Shown one piece after another: positions 43,979-53,959 of a stretch of 64,000 nt of DNA. The DNA comes from Ilyobacter_A sp963675185 (GTDB lineage: Bacteria; Fusobacteriota; Fusobacteriia; Fusobacteriales; Fusobacteriaceae): assembly GCA_963675185.2 (NCBI GenBank), contig CAXXOH010000003.1, positions 124,001-188,000 on the forward strand, written 5' to 3'. Numbering within the stretch: the first letter of the stretch is position 1; each line of letters begins with the position of its first letter. Position numbers and translations under genes: made by a program. Under the pieces are notes generated by a model that saw nothing but the letters and a program-made list of their open reading frames with translations, ran no database searches and was not told the DNA's origin.

Positions 43979-45454
43979 ATGAGAAAATGGGTTAAATTAC
44001 TGACTGGCTTAGTCATTTTTTCTTGCTGAAAATCAGCTTACGGACAGTGGAATACTTCGTTAAGATACTGGAAAAGTACGTTTCTCTATACAAAAGCACA
44101 CCTTTCCATTATAGCCGCTACTATTCTAATCTTAAACTACAAGTTAATCAAAAATTTGTACCAAAAAGCTTATTTTGATGAGTTGACCGCAGCTAAAAAC
44201 CGAATTAAATTCAAAAAAGAGATCGAAAAATTGGATTTGGAAAATAAAACCGCCTTGGGAATGATATTGAATATAGACAATTTCAAGAGGATAAACTATG
44301 TCTACGGTCATCGTGTCGGGGACTATGTCCTGAAAGCAATAGTCGAAAGACTACAGAAAGTATTTGACAAAAAAAGTGTCTACAGATTTTCCGGGGATGA
44401 ATTTTTCATACTGCACGAAAATACAGGTGAAGAACATGTAGAATTAAAAGCCAGCAAAGTGATGGAGGAGCTAAAAAAACCTTTGGAGTTAATGGGCACC
44501 AAAATCAGACTCTGCGGCAGTATAGGAGTATGCTCTATAAACAATAAAACGAAGGATGTTTCAGAGTTTTTGCACAGAGCCAATATAGCGATGTATGAAG
44601 CTAAAAAAAGCGGTAAGGGAAGATTTGTAGTAGCGGATGACCAGATGGTAGAGGACTTCAAAAAGTACAGCCGTCTAGAGCAAGAATTCCTTCGTTACCT
44701 CCAGAATAAAGAACTTTTCCCATATTATCAGCCTAAAGTCGAGTTGGAGAGCGAAGAGATAATCGGTGTAGAAGCCCTGGCTCGTTGGGTTCACCCCTTG
44801 GAAGGATTCATATCACCGGCCGTGTTTTTGCCCATAGCCGAAAAAAATGGTGTAGTATCCGAATTGGATTTTCTCATAGCAGAATCAGCGATAAGGGCAC
44901 TTAAAAAGTGGATCAAAAATGGTATAATCAACATGGATTTCAAGCTATCTTTCAACATATCAGTTAAGACCTTAGAGGAAGTAGATATATATACTAGAAT
45001 AGAGCAGCTACTTAAAAAATACGGGGTCTCCGGAGAAAATATTCAAATAGAGATAACTGAAAGCGTATTTATAAACGACATCGAGAAAGTAGTAAACGAT
45101 ATGAATCTTCTAAAAGAAAACCTGGGGATCTCCATAGCACTGGATGATTTTACAGCCGGGCACTCCTCTTTAAAGGGGCTGGGCAATCTCGGTATAGACA
45201 CTCTTAAGTTTGATAGGAGCCTCCTACAGATAGTGAAGGAGAATGCGCATAGGGGACAAAGAATATACAGCACTTTGGTACAACTTTCAGATGATATGGG
45301 GTATATCTCCGTTGCCGAGGGGATAGAAGAAGCCAGTGAGAGTCAATTTTTGAAAAAAGAGGGAGTCAAATATGCCCAGGGATATTATTTTGGGAAGCCT
45401 ATGCCGGAGGATATCCTGATATCCATATTAGACAAAAAATACGACGAGAAATAA
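43979..45454 (+). pseudogene. GGDEF-EAL c-di-GMP turnover protein with in-frame TGA near the start
   Basis: ATG 43979 opens MRKWVKLLTGLVIFSC and meets TGA at 44027-44029. The same frame continues KSAYGQWNTSLRYWKSTFLY and a membrane span (LSIIAATILILNYKLI) into a GGDEF domain with signature FSGDEF (first Gly replaced) and an EAL domain with GVEALARWVHP, EITESVF, LDDFTAGHSSLKGL, KFDRSL, VAEGIEE and AQGYYFGKP. The EAL ligands look complete, so phosphodiesterase activity is likely if translated. From a TTG at 44156 a cytosolic GGDEF-EAL could still be made without the membrane anchor. It is controlled by the upstream c-di-GMP riboswitch. Confidence 0.8.
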
Positions 45455-45587
45455 TATAACTCAGCACCTACTTATATAAATTCGTGAAAATTAGTATGAT
45501 TCATTATAAAAAGAGTAAATATACTGAATTTATCCATGATTATAAAAACTTGATTTAAAAAAATGAGCTCTCAACTAGTATAATCCC

Positions 45588-46624
45588 CTTAAAGTAGATA
45601 CAATAAAAAAAGCTATTGTATAATAGTTTTAAAGTGTTGCTTTAAGGGGTTTTTTGTTTGAGAAAAAATAATAAATACATAAAAGAATTTAAGTCAAAAG
45701 CAGTTAAAATGCATCTGGACGATAAATATTCATATGCACAAATTTCTGATATACTTCAAATTAAATCCAGTATATAAACTGTGTAAAATATCAAAAGTCA
45801 GCAGAAGCGGATACTACAACTGGAAAAATAGAAAAAAACTTTTAAGCGATAAGAAAGTCCAAGATTTACAGCTAAAAGAGGTATTGCTTGAAGCGCATAA
45901 AAAATAAAAAGGGATTTATGGTAGGCTGAGACTATGCGCCTATGTTAATTTAAAGCTTAATATAAGAATTAACCACAAAAGAGTCTATAGACTGATGAAA
46001 GAACTGGGAATAAGATCCGTCATAAGAAAAAAGAAGTATGTAAGAAAATATATCCCTGGAAAATCTATTGATAGCAACCTTAAAAGAAAGTTTAACGCTT
46101 CCAAACCTTTAGAAAAAATTTGTATGGATATAACTTATATTACCTTGGGGAAAAATAAGTTTTTGTTTATGAACGCTGCTAGGGATCTTCAGAACAACGA
46201 AATTATCGCATATGATTTGAGCCTTAGAAATAATACAGAACTTGTTCAAAATACCATGAACAAGCTATTTAAGATGCCTTTAAAAAAAGATTGTATAATC
46301 CATACAGATCAAGGATTTCAATATACTAGGAAAGAATATTACGCTCAACTGAAAGCGCATAATATTAAACAGTCTATGTCGCGTAAGAGTAATTGTTGGG
46401 ATAACGCACCTATCGAAAGTTTTTTCAGTCATTTTAAGTCTGAATTCCACCATTTTTTTAACTGAGGAAACATCCATCGAATCATTAAAGGAAGGAATTT
46501 CTAGATATATAAAGTTTTACAATCGAGAAAGAATACAACTAAAACTAAAAGGCTTGAGTCCTGTAGAATACAGGAAACAAGCCTCTTAAATATATCTTTT
46601 ATTTAATTGCCTACTTGACAGGGT
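45588..46624 (+). mobile_element. IS3-family element, decayed
   Basis: Imperfect ends CCCTTAAAGTAGATAC (left) and CCCTGTCAAGTAGGCAA (right, reversed) bracket transposase relics. OrfA (KEFKSKAVKMHLDDKYSYAQ) is cut after about 40 codons and fused to the OrfB middle (KLCKISKVSRSGYYNWKNRK). A TAA at about 45905 interrupts OrfB, the rve domain continues (CMDITYITLGKNKFLFMNAA, HTDQGFQYTRKEYYAQLKAH, SNCWDNAPIESFFSHFKSE), and a frameshift follows near 46460. It is dead. Confidence 0.85.
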
Positions 46625-46785
46625 CAAGACTAAACATAGGCCCATTTTTTTTAGTCTAATCAGATATTAGAAAAATAAAAAAGCCCCATTGATTGTTGAT
46701 GTTTTATCCACTAACCAACGAGGTGATTTGAATACCAAAGTTAATCTCGAGCCTTCTACAGAGCTCCTAATACCACTGTAGTTTT

Positions 46786-47196
46786 TTACTTTTTATCTAC
46801 CCTCATCCTTGCCGTCATCCCCTCTTCTATCACTATGTCATCCTTGTCGTAGCTGTAAAAATAGTAGCTTTCACCATTATGCTCCACGCGGCCGTTGTGC
46901 CACTCCCCGTCTACAAGCATTTCTATAGGTGCACCGCACGTGAAGTATAAATTTTCGGCTGTATCTAGGTTGAACCTGCCCTGGCTGTTCAGCACCAAGC
47001 TGCCCTCTATGGTATCCCTTGTAAACATCTCCATGTCATAGGCCGCTTCATCCAGTTCATCCCTCAAGTACTCCACTATTCTAGCCACCTGTCCATCTTC
47101 AAAGCTGTCGCTTGGGCCGTTTAGGTATTTTTTCTCTATTCTAGACTTAAACTCCTTGACCTCAGCTATCAGTTCTGTGTATATCTTATCCAACAT
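46786..47196 (-). CDS. DUF5348-like protein
   Basis: This 136-residue protein has an N-terminal helical region (LIAEVKEFKSRIEKKYL) and a C-terminal DUF5348-type beta domain (GRFNLDTAENLYFTCGAPIE, MLVDGEWHNGRVEHNGESYY, MTARMRV). DUF5348 domains are small and often linked to accessory elements; function unknown. The start follows GGGGGGTGGCTTAAA. It lies next to the dead IS3 element. Confidence 0.7.
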   Translation of the reverse strand: MLDKIYTELIAEVKEFKSRIEKKYLNGPSDSFEDGQVARIVEYLRDELDEAAYDMEMFTRDTIEGSLVLNSQGRFNLDTAENLYFTCGAPIEMLVDGEWHNGRVEHNGESYYFYSYDKDDIVIEEGMTARMRVDKK

Positions 47197-47425
47197 TTTA
47201 AGCCACCCCCCCTTTTTTTTCCTTGACGCCTAATAGACTTTACCAAAAAAAAATCTATAACCTCTTTTAATTTACAAAACTTGCAGTTGCTGTTTAGAGA
47301 TTTATGGAATATTTTGGAGGAAATGTACATGAGGATATATAATAGTGATAGTATGGCTCATATTTACACGAGAATTTTTTCTAAAAATTACATTAACAAA
47401 TTTAGGTATATAGTGGAGGTAGAGT

Positions 47426-48376
47426 ATGATCGATATTTTGCTCAAAAACGGAGAAATAAAAAAAATAACCAATCTGGAAGAGTTCGACATAGATAGGAAA
47501 GAAATACTTAGTATACAGCTAACCGGTGCCAACGAGAGTGATATAGCCCTGCTTTCTAAAAAGCTAAACTTTATCGTGCAGCCCTTGGACAAGAGAAACG
47601 AGATAGAAATAAGCTCCAGGTATGTTGAGGTGGATTCGCAGATATTCTTGAACTTGACCATACCATACGTCACAAGACAGCAGACAATAAGGGAGGACCA
47701 GGTGCACATAATAATACTGCATGACCTGCTGGTGCTAAACGTAAAGGGAAACTGGGACATCTCCCTAAACCAGATATTAAAAAGTAGGAGCTTTTACCTT
47801 AACAGAGCAAACTCCGGAGAAGAGCTCATACTTCTCTTCATAGCATCGCTCACCGACTACTACGCAGACCTGATAGAGCTGGTATCTAAAAAGGTAAAAC
47901 GGTATTTTGAAGAAGTGATGAGCATAAAAAATATATCCATAGAAGAACTCGACAATCTCACTAAGATAAAGTTGGACAATATACAGCTCAAGGAGTGCCT
48001 GATAGAGCTGCAGAGGATAATACTACAGCTCAGGAGGAGCCCATTCATAAAAGAAAAGAACAAAAAACTGCTTATCTCAGAAAACAAGGATTTATCAGTA
48101 ATAAATGGACATATAAAATACAACTTCGATAGGCTAAACGACTTGAAAGAAAATATCTCCAGTAAGATAGAGCTCGAACAAAACAACATAATAAAAATAT
48201 TCACGGTAGTGACTGTGTGTATAGCCCCTCCGAGCCTCATAGCCGGAATTTACGGGATGAACTTTGCCACCATACCCGAGCTCAAGTGGGGGCTAGGCTA
48301 CCCCTTTGCCATACTCCTCATGGCCATTTCCATAGTTCTTACCCTGGTTATACTCAAACTAAAAAAATGGATATGA
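47426..48376 (+). CDS. corA: CorA-family divalent cation transporter
   Basis: This 316-residue inner-membrane pentameric channel for Mg2+ (or Co2+/Ni2+) has a long cytosolic N-terminal domain and two C-terminal spans. The signature YGMNFATIPELKWGLGYP follows the first span (FTVVTVCIAPPSLIAGIYGMN), and the second span ends with a basic tail (LKLKKWI). The start follows GTGGAGGTAGAGT. It ends on TGA, showing that TGA is a normal stop codon here. Confidence 0.9.
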   Translation: MIDILLKNGEIKKITNLEEFDIDRKEILSIQLTGANESDIALLSKKLNFIVQPLDKRNEIEISSRYVEVDSQIFLNLTIPYVTRQQTIREDQVHIIILHDLLVLNVKGNWDISLNQILKSRSFYLNRANSGEELILLFIASLTDYYADLIELVSKKVKRYFEEVMSIKNISIEELDNLTKIKLDNIQLKECLIELQRIILQLRRSPFIKEKNKKLLISENKDLSVINGHIKYNFDRLNDLKENISSKIELEQNNIIKIFTVVTVCIAPPSLIAGIYGMNFATIPELKWGLGYPFAILLMAISIVLTLVILKLKKWI

Positions 48377-48474
48377 CCTCTTGTCTGAAAAAAGCTTTGA
48401 ATTTGATTTATTAGGGGATCTGTGATACTTTATTTAGTGTAGCTTAGATAGGCTTTTTTAGCCTGTCGATACAT

Positions 48475-48850
48475 ATATAATCTAAGTTTCTACCTATATT
48501 TAAACTTTAATTAAAGTATTGAATTGATTTAAATTCATAGAGATCAAAAATAATTTTTTGTCACGAATCACACTAATTTACGCTAATAAAAGATATTTAG
48601 GTCACAGAGTGACACAGAGGAGAATAAAGAGTTTCGCAGAGAAAAAATAAACAAAGATATGCAAATAAAGCATAGCCTAGAGATTTTAATCGATTCGTGT
48701 GATCTGTGAAAATTCGTGACAAAAAATTATTTTTAAAAGGTTTTCTCTGTGCGCCTCATGTTTTAAATCTCTGTGAAGCTTTGTGTCTAAAGAAGGTTTT
48801 CGAATAAATTCAATAATTCATTAATAATTTTCAAATAGCAACTTGGGTTA
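48475..48850. repeat. dispersed non-coding repeat, copy 1
   Basis: This copy shows clear similarity to 57280-57640 over most of its length: shared blocks include CTATATTTAAACTTTAATTAAAG, GTCACGAAT, CACAGAG..CAC.GAG..AATAAAGAGTTTC, ATTCGTGAC, TTTTCTCTGTG and AGCAACTTGGGTTA. Inverted arms around GTCACGAAT (48546-48568 and 48712-48734) can fold into a long stem. No open frame spans it. It fills the gap before recQ. Confidence 0.75.
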
Positions 48851-48930
48851 TATATTATCATTAAACTTGTAACTACAAGCTTAGAGAACAATTAGATAAG
48901 ATTTTTATATAGATTGTGTAAGGAGGTCTA

Positions 48931-51045
48931 GTGGAAAATAACATCTACGAGATTTTGAAAAAATATTTTGGTTATGATACCTTTAGAGAGTCTCAGGAGG
49001 AGGTAATAAAAAGCATACTATCCGGGCACGACACCCTGGTTGTCATGCCGACTGGCGGGGGTAAGTCACTTTGCTACCAGGTGCCAGCACTGCTCTTAGA
49101 CGGAGTCACACTAGTGGTGTCACCACTGATATCCCTTATGAAAGACCAGGTCGACTCACTAAAAGCCATGGGGATCTCATCGGAATATATAAACAGCTCT
49201 TTGAGTGCCGTGGAAACAAGCTCTATTTTGAGGAGGATGTCGGAAGGGGAGTATAAAATAGTTTATGTGGCCCCGGAAAGACTAGACAACCCTGAGTTTA
49301 TCCAGAGAATCAGAGGGGTAAAAATATCGCAGCTGGCTGTGGACGAAGCACACTGCATCTCCCAATGGGGACACGACTTCAGGAGGAGCTATCTAGGCGT
49401 TGCAGGCTTTGTTGAGAGTCTAATTCAAAGACCGGTGATTACAGCCTTTACCGCCACAGCCACCCCTAAGGTGCGCGGGGACATAGTTAAAAACCTAGGC
49501 ATAGAGCCGAGGGTTTTTATAAACGGCTTCGACAGGGAAAACCTGAAATTTTCGCTGGTGAAAGGTGTAAACAGCCTAGACTACATCAAGAAATACCTCA
49601 AGGAGCATGCAGGCGAGGCAGGCATAATATACTGCGCCACCAGGAAAGAGGTGGACTCAATATATAATGAGCTTAAAGATAGAAAGTATAGGGTTGGAAG
49701 GTACCACGCAGGACTCAATGACAGGGAAAGACAAGCTAATCAAGAGGACTTTATATATGACAGGATAGAAATAATGGTTGCCACAAATGCTTTTGGTATG
49801 GGGATTGACAAGTCAAACGTACGCTTTGTCATACACAGCAACCTTCCAAAGGACCTGGAAAGCTACTACCAGGAAGCAGGCAGGGCAGGCAGGGACGGGC
49901 TAGACTCACACTGTATTCTGATATTCAACCCGAAGGATATAAAAACACAAAGATTTTTTATAGAAAACAACGAGTTTGAGAGCTCCCGGGAGATAATAGA
50001 CATAAAGTACGAAAAGCTGAGCGCCATGGTTAACTACTGCCATACCTCAAAGTGTCTTAGGTCCTACGTACTGGAGTACTTCGGGGAAAATGGCATGGAA
50101 GGCTGTGACAACTGCAGCTCATGCCTAGACAGTGGGGAAAAGCAGGATATAACTGTGGAAGCCCAGAAGATAATCTCATGTATAGGTAGGACAAAGGAGA
50201 GGTACGGGGTGAATGTGATAGTAGGGATACTGTCGGGGTCCAGGAATAAAAATATCCTCCAATGGGGTCTGGACAAGGTCTCCACATATGGACTTCTCAG
50301 CAGGTACCCGCAAAAAGAGATCCGGTCTCTTGTAGATCTCCTAATAGGGGATGGTTTTATAGTAGTGACTACGGGTGAGTACCCTACACTTCGCCTAACC
50401 GAAAAAGCTTACGGGTTCATAAAAAATGGGGAAAAACTTTATAGAAAGACAGCTGTGGTGGAAAAAACCGAAGTCTACGGATACAGCGGGGCCTTTGAAA
50501 AGCTCAAGGCGCTCAGGCTTCAGCTGGCTAGAGAGGAAGGAAGGCCTCCTTTTACAGTGTTTTCCGATGCTACCCTTAGGGAAATGGCGAAGTCGCTACC
50601 GACAAGCCGAGACGAGATGCTTGGCATAGCCGGTGTAGGTGAGGTGAAGTTTGAAAGATACGGAAAGAGTTTCATAGCCCTGATGGATGGGATAAAGTCG
50701 CAAGTGCCAGTGCAAGAAAAGGTGGTAGAAGAGCAAGTTGTAAAGCCACCGCACCTTTCAAGCGACGAGTTTACTGCAGCCCTATTTTCTGAGGGGCTCA
50801 GCGTGCAAGAGGTGGCGCAAAAGAGAAACCTCAGCACCACAACCATAATAGGCCACCTCATAAAAATCTATAATAGCGGCAAGGCAGTGGACCTGTCGCC
50901 TCTATACACGGCGGAAGATCAGGAGCTGATACTAGAAGTTGCCCGAGAGCTTGAAGAACCCAAGTTGAAGGAGATAAAGGAAACGCTCCCAGACACCATA
51001 TCTTATGACACCATAAGAGTAGTATTGGCATTGAACAAGGTGTAG
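48931..51045 (+). CDS. recQ: ATP-dependent DNA helicase RecQ
   Basis: This 704-residue 3'-5' helicase unwinds recombination and replication intermediates. It has Walker A in VVMPTGGGKSLCYQVPALLL, Walker B VDEAHCISQWGHDFR, motif VI EAGRAGRDGL, the RQC zinc Cys set (CHTSKCLRSYVLEYFG, CDNCSSCL), an HRDC domain (ALRLQLAREEGRPPFTVFSD) and an additional C-terminal HTH domain (SVQEVAQKRNLSTTTIIGHL). It starts at GTG behind AAGGAGGTCTA. Confidence 0.95.
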   Translation: MENNIYEILKKYFGYDTFRESQEEVIKSILSGHDTLVVMPTGGGKSLCYQVPALLLDGVTLVVSPLISLMKDQVDSLKAMGISSEYINSSLSAVETSSILRRMSEGEYKIVYVAPERLDNPEFIQRIRGVKISQLAVDEAHCISQWGHDFRRSYLGVAGFVESLIQRPVITAFTATATPKVRGDIVKNLGIEPRVFINGFDRENLKFSLVKGVNSLDYIKKYLKEHAGEAGIIYCATRKEVDSIYNELKDRKYRVGRYHAGLNDRERQANQEDFIYDRIEIMVATNAFGMGIDKSNVRFVIHSNLPKDLESYYQEAGRAGRDGLDSHCILIFNPKDIKTQRFFIENNEFESSREIIDIKYEKLSAMVNYCHTSKCLRSYVLEYFGENGMEGCDNCSSCLDSGEKQDITVEAQKIISCIGRTKERYGVNVIVGILSGSRNKNILQWGLDKVSTYGLLSRYPQKEIRSLVDLLIGDGFIVVTTGEYPTLRLTEKAYGFIKNGEKLYRKTAVVEKTEVYGYSGAFEKLKALRLQLAREEGRPPFTVFSDATLREMAKSLPTSRDEMLGIAGVGEVKFERYGKSFIALMDGIKSQVPVQEKVVEEQVVKPPHLSSDEFTAALFSEGLSVQEVAQKRNLSTTTIIGHLIKIYNSGKAVDLSPLYTAEDQELILEVARELEEPKLKEIKETLPDTISYDTIRVVLALNKV

Positions 51046-51068
51046 CTTAAATACAAGAGTAAATAAAA

Positions 51069-51098
51069 AGAGAGCCTTTTTTATAGAGGCTCTCTAAT
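51069..51098. terminator. intrinsic terminator
   Basis: AGAGAGCC/GGCTCTCT stem between the convergent recQ and efp genes. Confidence 0.75.
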
Positions 51099-51125
51099 AG
51101 TTTAAACTAAGTTTTGGGGATACCC

Positions 51126-51689
51126 TTATTTTTTTACTCTTTCCATGTAAGAGTTTGTTCTAGTATCTATTTTTATCCAGTCCCCTTGCTCAACGAATAA
51201 AGGCACTTGAAGTTCAAATCCTGTATTGATTTGAGCAGATTTAAGCACTTTACCTGTAGTGTCCCCTCTTAATCCTGGTTCTGTGTATACAACTTCTCTC
51301 TCAACATAGTTAGGAAGCTCTATAGATATAGGTGTAGTTTCATAGTAGGCTATCTCTAGTTCCATTTCCTCTTCAAGGTAGTTAAGGGCATCTCCAAGGT
51401 CCTCTTCTTTAAGTTCGATTTGCTCCCATGTCTCAGGATTTGAGAACACGTAAAAGCTCCCATCGTTGTAAGAGTATACTGCCTTTACCTTATCAAGTCT
51501 GATGTCGTCCATTTTTTCGTCAGCTTTATAAACAGAGTCAGAGATGTTTCCAGAAAGAAGACTCTTCATTTTAAATTTTACAACTGCAGCATTTCTTCCA
51601 GATTTATTGTATTCTGCCTTTAGGATAACGAAAGGCTCTTCTCCTATTTTTATTGTACTCCCAGATCTTAATTCTTGTGCTATTTTCAT
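51126..51689 (-). CDS. efp: translation elongation factor P, arginine-tip type
   Basis: EF-P binds stalled ribosomes and helps form peptide bonds at proline runs. The 187-residue protein has the three-domain layout. The modified loop reads YNKSGRNAAVVK with Arg at residue 32, the site rhamnosylated by EarP, not the Lys used by EpmA or hypusine-type enzymes. The C-terminal signature (VKSAQINTGFELQVPLFVEQ-like, here KSAQINTGFELQVPLF) is present. The gene lies 12 bp downstream of earP in one operon. Confidence 0.95.
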   Translation of the reverse strand: MKIAQELRSGSTIKIGEEPFVILKAEYNKSGRNAAVVKFKMKSLLSGNISDSVYKADEKMDDIRLDKVKAVYSYNDGSFYVFSNPETWEQIELKEEDLGDALNYLEEEMELEIAYYETTPISIELPNYVEREVVYTEPGLRGDTTGKVLKSAQINTGFELQVPLFVEQGDWIKIDTRTNSYMERVKK

Positions 51690-51701
51690 TACTATTCCTC
51701 C

Positions 51702-52865
51702 TTAATGTTTTTCTATAAAATTATAAAGATTGTTTATTAAATTACATTTTGAAACCAAAAATTCACAGTATTTGTCGCAAATTGCTTCTATAGCATTGAA
51801 ATTTTTAAAAAAATTGCCGTAATTGTCCGGACCTTTTTTCAAAGAATTTTCGCTACGGTAGTTGTATGATTCTAACTCCCTACAGAACTCGTCTATGACG
51901 TCTCTATCCGATACGTCCTCTAGTTGTTTTGAGAAGACAGCTGTAAAGGCCTTAACTTTATCCATGTGAGCCATATCCTCCTGGAGATATGCGTGCCACA
52001 AAAATGGTTTTCCAGATACAAGCGCCCTTATAAAGGAGTCTTCACCCCTTACAAAGTTGAAATCCACAGCATTTACAAGCTCCTCATACGCCTCCTGTGA
52101 AAGAAATGGCATAAAGATAAAGTCTATATTTTCCCACCTGTAGAAGTTTTCGCCAAGTGTTTCCACACCTATCTCACCAAAAATTTGAAGGAAACTCACC
52201 TGACTTTTCTCACCCATAACAAGAAGGGTTGTGCAATCCTCTAGACTAGCTAAAGTTTCTATTAGCGGGATAAAGTTTTTCTCATAAGTAAAAACCGTCC
52301 CTATCTTTCCACTCCTTAACGGATAGCCATCCAGGTATTTCTTCAAGTAGAGCCCCCTGTCGGCCTCTACGGATTTTTTGGTAAAAACAAAGTTCGAGTC
52401 CACGATGACTCCGCCGGTTTTTTCGGTGAACCCCGGCATAAAAAAAAACTTTTTAAGCGTTTTAGACGGCAGCATAGACTGCTGCAAGTGGAAATCTTCT
52501 ACCCATTCCTGGGCAGAAAGATAGTCGACATTTAACCACAATTTGGAATTATCATAAGCCCTTTCTACATACTCTTCCGGTATATCACAACCAAAAGTCT
52601 CTAATATTATGTCGGCGACTCCAAATTCTTGGATATTTTCCATGAAATAACTATTTTTTACAAATATGATTCCATTTATACTTTGAACATCTATATTTTC
52701 AGCCTCATTGTTTATTGCTGTTAATTCATCCAGTCGGTTTAGGATAACCCTCATCCGCTTTTCCGGATAAACTGACCTCAGTTCCTTTGCAATCCTGTAA
52801 ACAACTCCTATGTCACCAAAATTGTCTATTACATTACAAAAGATATCCAAACTCTCAAACTTCAT
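51702..52865 (-). CDS. earP: EF-P arginine-32 rhamnosyltransferase EarP
   Basis: This protein transfers rhamnose from dTDP-rhamnose to Arg32 of EF-P. The 387-residue GT-B-fold protein (formerly DUF2331) has DIFCNVIDNFGDIGVVYRIA with the catalytic Asp pair (D14, D18), SYFMENIQ, a nucleotide-sugar site and NFVRGEDSFIRALVSGKPFL carrying the conserved RGEDS. The start follows CGGAGGAATA. It is the upstream gene of the earP-efp operon. EarP is mostly found in beta/gamma-proteobacteria with scattered other phyla. Confidence 0.93.
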   Translation of the reverse strand: MKFESLDIFCNVIDNFGDIGVVYRIAKELRSVYPEKRMRVILNRLDELTAINNEAENIDVQSINGIIFVKNSYFMENIQEFGVADIILETFGCDIPEEYVERAYDNSKLWLNVDYLSAQEWVEDFHLQQSMLPSKTLKKFFFMPGFTEKTGGVIVDSNFVFTKKSVEADRGLYLKKYLDGYPLRSGKIGTVFTYEKNFIPLIETLASLEDCTTLLVMGEKSQVSFLQIFGEIGVETLGENFYRWENIDFIFMPFLSQEAYEELVNAVDFNFVRGEDSFIRALVSGKPFLWHAYLQEDMAHMDKVKAFTAVFSKQLEDVSDRDVIDEFCRELESYNYRSENSLKKGPDNYGNFFKNFNAIEAICDKYCEFLVSKCNLINNLYNFIEKH

Positions 52866-53017
52866 TATTCCTCCGATTAAAAAAGTACAACATTAACCTT
52901 TTAACGGTTTATTATATCAAAATTCTACTAAAAAATATACTTTTATTCTATAATTTTTATACTAAATTTTGATTTTTTTCCATCGAGACTGAAAAGCTAG
53001 GTAAATTATATTTTCTC

Positions 53018-53048
53018 TTGACTTAGGGAGTGCTCTAAGCTACCATAG
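53018..53048 (+). promoter_or_regulatory. MerR-type promoter/operator, site 1
   Basis: TTGACTTAGGGAGTGCTCTA contains a -35 (TTGACT) overlapping an inverted repeat CTTAGGGAG..CTCTAAG, the layout of MerR-family promoters with a long (19-20 bp) spacer. The -10 region (CCATAGAT) is poor. It lies about 110 bp before the coiled-coil protein gene. Confidence 0.5.
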
Positions 53049-53155
53049 ATAGGGATAAGTTTTCCAAGCTTCGGGGTAAAACTTACTTGCGCGCACTCAA
53101 GTAGTGTGCCCATACTGAAAACAAAATAATTTTATCTAAAATATGGGGGGATACT

Positions 53156-53917
53156 ATGAAAATACTTTTAAAATTAACAATAATTTTATTGCTTACGTTG
53201 AGCGTTGTTGCAGGATTCAATTCAATAAAGACTGAAAATGAAAACAAGGTATTAGTAGAAAAAAATAAGCAGCTGTCCTATGAAGTGGAAAAAATACAAG
53301 GGGAACTAGACGATGGCAGGGCAAGTTTGGCGAGCTACAAAGAAATAGCCGAAAAGGTGGTAGACAGTAGTTACGCCCTGGAAGAATATAAAAAAACAGT
53401 TAAGGAGCTAGAGGCACACCTTGTTAGCCTCGAAAAAAGTTTAAGTAAAGAACACACAAACCCGATAGACTGGGGAACACTCAAGGAAAATGACTGGGCT
53501 TACGGTATGAGGGTAAGCTACTCCAGTTCCCTAGACGAATCACCTTATATTGAGTTCCAAGGCATGACAGTTATAAGTGGAGAGTTCAGAATATCTGATG
53601 TAAGTGAGGTAGGAACCATTTCAAGTCAGCCGGTGGAGTTTATTCCGGACGAAATGTCTACGAAGCTCTTGCCAAGGCTAAAAGGGTATGATGAGCCTGT
53701 GGTGATAAATTTCCAAAATCACTCTGAGGCATTGAAACTTTTAGGAAAAGATAAAAAAACAGGAATGGCAACTGTGGTCATTGACGACTACATCATCGAC
53801 AAATCGTCTAGAGAAAAACACAGCAGTGCAAGGCTTATAGGCGTTATGGAGAACAGTAAACATGAAAATTCAAAAGACCAATCCCCACAAATGCAGGATG
53901 AATCGCAGATAAACTAA
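53156..53917 (+). CDS. exported or anchored coiled-coil protein, unknown function
   Basis: This 253-residue protein has an N-terminal hydrophobic segment (LKLTIILLLTLSVVAGF) that acts as signal or anchor, then a coiled coil at about residues 30-100 (ENKVLVEKNKQLSYEVEKIQ, LEEYKKTVKELEAHLVSLEK). It ends in a C-terminal beta-rich domain (DWGTLKENDWAYGMRVSYSS, YIEFQGMTVISGEFRISDV). No family is recognised. The start follows ATGGGGGGATACT. MerR-type promoter-like sites lie on both sides, so it may belong to a stress or metal regulon; this is inference. Confidence 0.6.
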   Translation: MKILLKLTIILLLTLSVVAGFNSIKTENENKVLVEKNKQLSYEVEKIQGELDDGRASLASYKEIAEKVVDSSYALEEYKKTVKELEAHLVSLEKSLSKEHTNPIDWGTLKENDWAYGMRVSYSSSLDESPYIEFQGMTVISGEFRISDVSEVGTISSQPVEFIPDEMSTKLLPRLKGYDEPVVINFQNHSEALKLLGKDKKTGMATVVIDDYIIDKSSREKHSSARLIGVMENSKHENSKDQSPQMQDESQIN

Positions 53918-53959
53918 TTGATATGTACTAGGGTTGCTCTATTAATTAAAATTTCTCCC

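Noticed and set aside
43757..44029. A 90-codon open frame as a protein gene
   Set aside because: Most of it is the c-di-GMP riboswitch aptamer; only the last 16 codons are the start of the GGDEF-EAL gene.
44027..44029. Genome-wide reassignment of TGA to Trp
   Set aside because: TGA ends intact genes normally here (corA at 48374-48376, the DHS-like gene at 7772-7774), so in-frame TGAs are better seen as mutations.
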